NCBI GenBank assembly: GCA_002399975.1
Contig: DHER01000018.1
Location: forward strand, 1 to 5,394
DNA length: 5,394 bases
Origin: Firmicutes bacterium UBA4845
GTDB lineage: Bacteria > Bacillota > Clostridia > Tissierellales > Sedimentibacteraceae
Direction: 5' to 3'
The notes beneath the pieces were generated by a model. That model was not told the origin of the DNA, made no database searches, and worked only from the letters and a program-made list of their open reading frames with translations. Shown here piece after piece: positions 1 to 4,144 of the stretch (its first letter is position 1; each line of letters begins with the position of its first letter). Made by a program: the position numbers and the translations under genes.

Positions 1-1
1 T

Positions 2-43
2 AGTATTACCAAAATAATATGATCGATTGTTTTTACGATGAAA
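2..43 (+). promoter_or_regulatory. Candidate response-regulator operator, copy 1
   Basis: AGTATT (2-7), AAAATAA (11-17), four variable bases, ATCGAT (22-27), three variable bases, TTTT (31-34), then GA (37-38) and AAA (41-43). The same order and spacing recurs at 2535-2577 upstream of the transporter gene. The ungapped alignment of 11-43 with 2545-2577 gives 23 of 33 identities by hand count, and AGTATT aligns after a one-base gap. The inferred role is a binding site for the AraC-type regulator encoded at 1841-2533. A TAAAAT hexamer at 51-56 follows at roughly the same distance as TATAGT does in copy 2. AT richness inflates such matches, so this remains a hypothesis. Confidence 0.4.
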
Positions 44-56
44 AAATTCTTAAAAT
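27..56 (+). promoter_or_regulatory. Possible activator-dependent promoter after operator copy 1
   Basis: TTGTTT (27-32) and TAAAAT (51-56) are separated by 18 bases. The -10 matches consensus in five of six positions, and the -35 in only three, as expected for a promoter needing an activator. Its -35 overlaps the candidate operator. Transcription would start near 62 and give a leader of about 285 bases ahead of the kinase gene. It is weak on sequence alone; the main support is the parallel layout at 2556-2588. Confidence 0.25.
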
Positions 57-104
57 TCAATTTTATCCATAAAAGCTATGATAACCAACTACTTGTATAT
101 AAGC

Positions 105-147
105 AAATTTATCATATAGTTTTTTATGTTGAAATATGATATAATTT
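105..147. repeat. Imperfect inverted repeat overlapping a promoter
   Basis: ATCATAT (111-117) is mirrored exactly by ATATGAT (134-140). The arms extend outward as AAATTT/ATAATTT with a one-base slip, and the spacer is 16 bases. No T-tract follows, so it does not look like an intrinsic terminator. It covers both the -35 region and the -10 of the promoter at 117-145, so a repressor or autoregulatory site is possible. An AT-rich palindrome by chance is the alternative. Confidence 0.3.
117..145 (+). promoter_or_regulatory. Extended -10 promoter for the two-component operon
   Basis: TGATATAAT at 137-145 is a perfect extended -10 (TGn followed by TATAAT). At 17 bases upstream lies only TAGTTT (117-122), a poor -35, which extended -10 promoters tolerate. 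Transcription would begin near 152. It lies about 200 bases before the kinase start codon, in the right direction. Confidence 0.45.
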
Positions 148-262
148 CCAAAGAAAAGAAAAAAGATTAAGGGAAGTGTACATATCTTTGTTTTTAGAAA
201 ATGATATTTTTTACTTCGTGGGGGATTGACAATAGTTATATAAGGGTTAAGGAATTTATGTA

Positions 263-291
263 TTGACAAAACTCCTCATTTTTAATAAACA
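263..291 (+). promoter_or_regulatory. Proximal sigma-A-type promoter of the kinase gene
   Basis: A perfect TTGACA (263-268) is followed after exactly 17 bases by TAAACA (286-291), a modest -10. The start would fall near 298, giving a leader of about 50 bases before the ATG at 347. The TTG of this -35 box is also the first codon of the longest reading frame. If the promoter is real, the protein must start further in, at 347. Another TTGACA at 226-231 has no usable -10 at normal spacing. Confidence 0.35.
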
Positions 292-334
292 TAGAAATGG
301 AATAAACCAAACAGAATTTTTAGTAAAATTATGT

Positions 335-340
335 GAAGGG
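335..340 (+). promoter_or_regulatory. Ribosome binding site choosing the ATG at 347
   Basis: GAAGGG lies six bases before the ATG at 347. A competing AAGGA (249-253) lies nine bases before the TTG at 263. ATG is preferred because it is the stronger codon and places the start just before the first recognisable cupin residues (a WGYIDWL motif). The 28-residue upstream extension matches no domain that I recognise. Confidence 0.45.
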
Positions 341-346
341 AATACT

Positions 347-1828
347 ATGAAAAGACAATGGACAAATTGGGGATATATTGACTGGCTAGATGAAGATATG
401 AATAAGCATACCTCTGCATTAAATGTTGGAGTTGTATCTATTAATCCTCTTGCACATATGAATCCTCATATTCATTTTACAGAACAGGTTCTTTATACTT
501 TACAGGGTAAAGGATATAGTTTGATCAATGGAAAGAGAATAGACATGTCACAATCAAATAAGATTCTTCATTGGAAGGCAAGCGTTATCCATGAAATGTA
601 TAATGAGGGTGATATACCATTTAAACATCTTATGATTTCATGCCCCGATATAATCGGTTCTAATACTGATCTTTCTTCAAATACAGTTAACTGGAGTATG
701 TCTGCAGATAACGCAGAAGAGTACCTGCAAGCTACAATTAAGGGAACCTGTGAACAATTTTTAGACACTCTTCATTATTCATACGTTATCTTTGATGCTA
801 AAGGAATCCCAGTTAAAAAGGCACATATTTTTCCACAATATTGCACTTATCATTGTCAGGGGAAAATTGTAATGGAAAATGCCTTCTGTATGCAAAATTA
901 TATTGACTGTCCTTTTAAAGAAGAGCAGAGTTTTGAATGCCCCCATGGTTTGACCGTGTTTTGTGTTCCGATTGTCTTTCAGGGAGTTTTTTTAGGATAT
1001 GTACAGGGAGGATATGTTCATATGCACAGTGTATCTGAGGATTGTGTTTATGTTACGCCTCAAAGTTCTATTGAAGGAGCACAGGTTCTCCTGAGACGTA
1101 TCGTCAAATCTATGGTGAATTATTGTGAATTTTATCAGCTAAAAAATCAGCTGATGAAACAAGATTTGATATTAGAAGATACCAGACAATATCAAAATAC
1201 ACTTGAATTAGATCTGAAAAATGCCAAAAGTGCAATGACAGACTTAAAAATCAACAATCACTTTTTATTTAATACTCTGAACCAGATGGCATCTATGGCA
1301 CTGTCTGGTGGTATGGAATCTTTATACCAGTCCATTTTAGATCTGTCTCAATTATTTTCTTACACCGTCCATAATAACAGTAATACTGTGCTGTTGTCCA
1401 AGGAATTTGAATACCTAAATTCCTACTTAAAACTGCAGAAATTACGTTATGGAAAAAAGTTACACTTAGATTATACAATAAATTTAAATATGGCTTACTA
1501 CAAGGTTCCATTTAATTTTCTGATGCCAATAGCTGAAAATGCATTTACACATGGATTTTCACAGGAAGAAGAAAAATTCTTTTATCTTGGTATAAAAGAA
1601 AAAAGTAATTCATTGATATTTACAATAGAAAATAGTGGAACATTGCCAAAGGAAGCATCAAGATATAAAATTATGAGTGAAATAAAGAATGGCACTACTC
1701 ATGGACTGTCTATGGTTTATCAGAAATTACAGTCTGTCTACTTCGAGAATTTTTCTATTGAAATACAGAAGGGACAACATGGTGGTTTTGAAGTCAAACT
1801 TACTCTTCCATCAATAAAAATCAGATAA
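347..1828 (+). CDS. Cytosolic cupin-PocR sensor histidine kinase (LytS/YesM-type core)
   Basis: This is a 493-residue sensor kinase from the ATG at 347; a TTG at 263 would add 28 residues. Residues 1-100 form a cupin with probable metal ligands H41, H43, E46 and H82, and a YTLQG turn at 50-54. Residues 122-240 resemble the PocR sensory domain: Y165-C166, C181, then C198-P-H-G-L, a VPI strand and a GYVQGG strand. Residues 243-300 look like a helical linker. The kinase core has phosphoacceptor H305 in INNHFLFN, an N-box with E397 and N398, an ENSG segment and a G-box around G453 (THGLSMVYQKL). No membrane segment or signal peptide is visible, so it should sense a cytoplasmic ligand. It sits 12 bases before the response regulator, so the two are co-transcribed. 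The fold calls are firm; the ligand is unknown. PocR domains are linked to small organic molecules such as diols, which is family knowledge and not shown here. Confidence 0.88.
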   Translation: MKRQWTNWGYIDWLDEDMNKHTSALNVGVVSINPLAHMNPHIHFTEQVLYTLQGKGYSLINGKRIDMSQSNKILHWKASVIHEMYNEGDIPFKHLMISCPDIIGSNTDLSSNTVNWSMSADNAEEYLQATIKGTCEQFLDTLHYSYVIFDAKGIPVKKAHIFPQYCTYHCQGKIVMENAFCMQNYIDCPFKEEQSFECPHGLTVFCVPIVFQGVFLGYVQGGYVHMHSVSEDCVYVTPQSSIEGAQVLLRRIVKSMVNYCEFYQLKNQLMKQDLILEDTRQYQNTLELDLKNAKSAMTDLKINNHFLFNTLNQMASMALSGGMESLYQSILDLSQLFSYTVHNNSNTVLLSKEFEYLNSYLKLQKLRYGKKLHLDYTINLNMAYYKVPFNFLMPIAENAFTHGFSQEEEKFFYLGIKEKSNSLIFTIENSGTLPKEASRYKIMSEIKNGTTHGLSMVYQKLQSVYFENFSIEIQKGQHGGFEVKLTLPSIKIR

Positions 1829-1840
1829 GGAGAAACAATT

Positions 1841-2533
1841 ATGGTTCGTGCTGTTATTTGTGATGATGAAACTGCTAGTCTTACAATCATACAATATCTT
1901 ATAAAAAGTGAAAATCTTCCAATAGATATAGTGGGAACAGCCTCAAACGGTCTGAGTGCTCTTGAACTGATTCGCAGTGAAAAACCAGAATTGGCTTTCT
2001 TGGATATTCAAATGCCAAGATTCAATGGTTTTGAAGTTGTAGAACAGTTACGTGGAATGAAAATAAAGATTATAATAATCACTGTATACAGTACATTTGC
2101 TTATGCACAGAAAGCTCTGCGCCTTGGCGTTAGTGATATCATCGAAAAACCCATTCATGTCTCACAGCTTAAAGATGCCATTAACAGGGCAATTGGCTGG
2201 AATTTTACGGATAGCGATCCACTAAATCTTGCACTTCATTATATATACCTCCATTATTCGGAAGCCATTAATCTTAATTCTCTTGCGGAAATATCCTGTT
2301 GTTCACCAAGCCATCTTGCTCATCTTTTTAAACAACATTTTGATATGTCAGCTCTTTCATATATTCACAAAATTAGAATTTCTAAGGCCTCACAGATTTT
2401 GCAAGACGGCTTTACTGTCCAGGAGGCGGCTGCACAGACTGGCTATAACAGTTTAAATCATTTTTATAAATATTTTAAATTATATCAAGGAATTACACCA
2501 GGAGCATATCGACATATTAATAAATTACATTAG
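1841..2533 (+). CDS. Response regulator, REC plus AraC-type DNA-binding domain (YesN-like)
   Basis: This is a 230-residue transcription regulator. The receiver domain spans about 1-118, with acidic pocket D8-D9-E10, phospho-acceptor D55 (FLDIQMP), T81 and K103-P104, so all catalytic switch residues are present. The AraC/XylS domain spans about 128-228: the first helix-turn-helix lies near 148-167 (LAEISCCSPSHLAHLFKQHF) and the second near 193-213, ending in the family signature GITPGAYR. AAGGAG (1827-1832) overlaps the stop codon of the kinase gene and lies eight bases before the ATG, implying translational coupling. The kinase next door is the obvious partner. Likely targets (inference) are the boxes at 2-43 and 2535-2577. 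It is compact, with none of the long central region found in many YesN proteins. Function as a DNA-binding response regulator is secure; target genes are inferred. Confidence 0.93.
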   Translation: MVRAVICDDETASLTIIQYLIKSENLPIDIVGTASNGLSALELIRSEKPELAFLDIQMPRFNGFEVVEQLRGMKIKIIIITVYSTFAYAQKALRLGVSDIIEKPIHVSQLKDAINRAIGWNFTDSDPLNLALHYIYLHYSEAINLNSLAEISCCSPSHLAHLFKQHFDMSALSYIHKIRISKASQILQDGFTVQEAAAQTGYNSLNHFYKYFKLYQGITPGAYRHINKLH

Positions 2534-2534
2534 G

Positions 2535-2577
2535 AGTATTTTTCAAAATAACAAAATCGATAAATTTTTTGACAAAA
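2535..2577 (+). promoter_or_regulatory. Candidate response-regulator operator, copy 2
   Basis: AGTATT (2535-2540), AAAATAA (2545-2551), four variable bases, ATCGAT (2556-2561), three variable bases, TTTT (2565-2568), GA (2571-2572) and AAA (2575-2577) repeat the layout of copy 1 at 2-43. The TTGACA at 2569-2574 falls inside the box and looks like a -35, yet no -10 lies 16-18 bases downstream. It may simply be part of the operator. The placement just upstream of the transporter suits an activator of the AraC family. Confidence 0.42.
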
Positions 2578-2588
2578 GCAGCTATAGT
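2560..2588 (+). promoter_or_regulatory. Possible activator-dependent promoter of transporter operon
   Basis: TATAGT (2583-2588) matches the -10 consensus in five of six positions. The -35 position 17 bases upstream (2560-2565) is poor and overlaps the ATCGAT core of operator copy 2, a typical arrangement for AraC-type activation. Transcription would begin near 2595, giving a leader of about 60 bases. An alternative -10 is TATAAA at 2623-2628, with a start near 2635. I cannot decide between them from sequence. Confidence 0.3.
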
Positions 2589-2597
2589 TTTCTCTTA

Positions 2598-2638
2598 ATA
2601 TTTATGAAATAATAAAGCTAGATATAAAACATAAATAT
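2598..2638. repeat. Inverted repeat before the transporter ribosome binding site
   Basis: ATATTTATG (2598-2606) and CATAAATAT (2630-2638) are perfect 9-base inverted arms around a 23-base spacer. The right arm ends three bases before the AAGGAGG ribosome binding site. It could be an operator or a weak RNA hairpin near the translation start. With one G-C pair per arm it is not a terminator and may be chance in AT-rich DNA. Confidence 0.3.
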
Positions 2639-2641
2639 ATT

Positions 2642-2648
2642 AAGGAGG
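2642..2648 (+). promoter_or_regulatory. Strong ribosome binding site with two candidate ATGs
   Basis: AAGGAGG is a full consensus site. It lies four bases before the ATG at 2653 and seven before the ATG at 2656. Spacing favours 2656; the two starts differ by a single methionine. Confidence 0.7.
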
Positions 2649-2652
2649 GAAA

Positions 2653-4101
2653 ATGATGAGCAAAATTCTCACTGCAGTTAATAATGTTTTGTGGAGTATG
2701 CCTTTAGTTATACTAGTTTTAGGTGCAGGACTCTATTTCTCAATACGTATGGGATTTCCTCAATTTCGTTATTTCAAAGAAATGATTCACAATATGAGTG
2801 AAGGCAGTGAATCTTCACGTGGACTTTCTCCAGTACGCGCTTTTATTTTTACAGCCGCACGTACTGTAGGTGTCGGAAATATCGCGGGTATGGCAACCGC
2901 CATCTTTTATGGAGGGCCAGGTGCTGTTTTTTGGTTCTGGATCCTTGCTCTGATAGGTTCTGCAGTTGCCATGGTTGAGGCTGTACTTGCCCAGACCTAT
3001 CGTCAGACGATACATGGTGAGTATCGTGGAGGTCCCGCATATTATATGGAATATGGTATAAAGAATAAAAAACTCGGTCGGTCCATGGCACTGATCTTTG
3101 CTTCCTTAACTATATTATGTTTCACGTTTCTTGCACCAACCACTCAATCTTATAATATAGCTCAGGGCATCTCTTCGGCTTTCCATCTACCTGTAATTGC
3201 TGTAGGTATTGTGTTTACTTTATTTTTGGCTTTTATAATTTTTGGTGGACTCAAACGCATGGGAAGTGCTGCACAGAAAATTTCTCCCATTATGGCACTG
3301 CTCTATATTTTGATGTCGCTGATCATAATTGTCATGAATATCAAAAAACTCCCAGAAATATTCGCATTAATTTTTAAATCCGCTTTCGGAACAGACCAAG
3401 TTTTTTCTGCAATAGTAGGGTCAGCTGTATCGTGGGGAATCAAGCGGGGTGTTTTTGCAAATGAAGTCGGAGTAGGTTCTTCAGCAGTAACTGGTGCTGT
3501 AGGAGAAGTAAGCCATCCTGTGAAACAAGGATTAAGCAATGCGCTCAGTGTATTTATCGGTACTTTTTTCGTATGTACAACATCCGCGGTTATGATGCTA
3601 TTAACTGGAAGCTATAATGTAAGTGACAATAAAGGAGGGCTTTTATATGAGGGGCTTCCCGGTGTGGAATTTGGGAATGATTATGTTTCATCAGCAATTG
3701 ATACGGTTCTTCCAAATATAGGGGCTCCTTTTGTGGCTATTGCTATTCTTTGTTTTGCTTCGGTTGCACTACTGGCATATTATCTTTACAGTGAAAGCAG
3801 TTTATTATACCTTTTCCCTAATAGTAAGGTTTTTCCATGGGTACTGAGAATCTGTTTTATAGCAGATATTTTTATGGGATGTCTTTTATCAGCAGATTCA
3901 GTTTGGACAATGGGTGATATTGGTCATGGAGTTATGGCATGGGTTAACATTATAGCACTGCTTATCTTGGGCAGTCAGGCAATTCGTATTTTTAAAGATT
4001 ATGACAGACAACGTAAGAATGGCGTTAAAGAACCAAAGTTTAATCCTGATGCACTAGGGTTAAAAGAAGTAAGTGAAACGTGGAAGCAAGAAGAAAAATA
4101 G
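2653..4101 (+). CDS. Sodium/amino-acid symporter, AGCS family
   Basis: This is a 482-residue polytopic membrane protein (481 if the adjacent ATG at 2656 is used), a normal length for the alanine/glycine:cation symporter family (AlsT/DagA-like, LeuT fold). Family features, numbered from 2653: first membrane helix about 16-33; TVGVGNIAGMATA at 71-83; GGPGAVFWFW at 87-96, matching the family signature; GGPAYYMEYGI at 126-136; GIKRGVFANEVGVGS ending near 276; then HPVKQGL. Several further hydrophobic helices follow and the tail after about residue 455 is charged and cytoplasmic. It should import a small neutral amino acid (alanine, glycine, serine or a relative) with sodium. Usual FSNEAG reads FANEVG here and the QSN element reads QSYN, so specificity may differ from classic alanine carriers. 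It starts after the candidate operator and is followed 43 bases later by the SHMT-like gene, probably in one operon. The family is certain; the substrate is not. Confidence 0.93.
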   Translation: MMSKILTAVNNVLWSMPLVILVLGAGLYFSIRMGFPQFRYFKEMIHNMSEGSESSRGLSPVRAFIFTAARTVGVGNIAGMATAIFYGGPGAVFWFWILALIGSAVAMVEAVLAQTYRQTIHGEYRGGPAYYMEYGIKNKKLGRSMALIFASLTILCFTFLAPTTQSYNIAQGISSAFHLPVIAVGIVFTLFLAFIIFGGLKRMGSAAQKISPIMALLYILMSLIIIVMNIKKLPEIFALIFKSAFGTDQVFSAIVGSAVSWGIKRGVFANEVGVGSSAVTGAVGEVSHPVKQGLSNALSVFIGTFFVCTTSAVMMLLTGSYNVSDNKGGLLYEGLPGVEFGNDYVSSAIDTVLPNIGAPFVAIAILCFASVALLAYYLYSESSLLYLFPNSKVFPWVLRICFIADIFMGCLLSADSVWTMGDIGHGVMAWVNIIALLILGSQAIRIFKDYDRQRKNGVKEPKFNPDALGLKEVSETWKQEEK

Positions 4102-4111
4102 ATTCTATTTA

Positions 4112-4130
4112 TTTGGCAAACTATGCCAGG
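4112..4130 (+). other. Small intercistronic hairpin
   Basis: TGGCA (4114-4118) and TGCCA (4124-4128) form a 5-bp stem with a 5-base loop, extendable by two T-G wobble pairs. It lies between the transporter stop codon and the AAAGGA ribosome binding site (4131-4136). No T-tract follows, so it is unlikely to terminate transcription. It may stabilise an mRNA end, tune translation, or be chance. Confidence 0.3.
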
Positions 4131-4144
4131 AAAGGAAGTATATT

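Larger units (their letters stand above)
1..346. other. Non-coding upstream and leader region of the two-component operon
   Basis: This is a very AT-rich stretch without a convincing gene. It contains the separate signals listed below: a candidate operator (2-43), two possible upstream promoters (27-56 and 117-145), an inverted repeat (105-147) and a proximal promoter (263-291). A weak A/T hairpin (AAAGAT at 162-167 with ATCTTT at 184-189, 16-base loop) sits just after the expected start of the 117-145 promoter. It has too little GC to be called a terminator. If the distal promoters are used, the kinase mRNA has a leader of about 195-285 bases. No riboswitch class is recognised. Confidence 0.5.
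2534..2652 (+). other. Control region between regulator gene and transporter operon
   Basis: This 119-base AT-rich gap separates the two-component operon from the transporter-enzyme pair. It contains operator copy 2, a TATAGT -10-like hexamer, an inverted repeat and the transporter ribosome binding site. I see no GC-rich hairpin with a T-tract after the regulator stop codon, so read-through from upstream remains possible. Confidence 0.6.

Noticed and set aside
174..229. A short GTG-initiated frame of about 16 codons in the leader, possibly a leader peptide.
   Set aside because: No properly spaced ribosome binding site, no run of regulatory codons, and no attenuator-terminator after it.
63..269. 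A 68-codon reading frame on the minus strand with a hydrophobic stretch and a GAGGAG just before a TTG start.
   Set aside because: Spacing of the ribosome site is only three bases, the composition is that of translated AT-rich intergenic DNA, and it overlaps several plus-strand promoter signals. No family is recognisable.
2229..2456. Overlapping 75-codon frame inside the response regulator gene, and the minus-strand frames within the kinase, transporter and SHMT-like genes.
   Set aside because: They are shadows of well-supported genes, with no recognisable domains.
2569..2601. TTGACA at 2569 as the -35 of a strong constitutive promoter for the transporter.
   Set aside because: The hexamers 16-19 bases downstream are poor (TCTTAA, CTCTTA), and the nearest good ones are 8 or 21 bases away. 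It is better explained as part of the candidate operator.
4102..4144. Intrinsic terminator between the transporter and the SHMT-like gene.
   Set aside because: The stem is only 5 bp and is followed by AAAGGA, not a T-tract. An operon is more likely.
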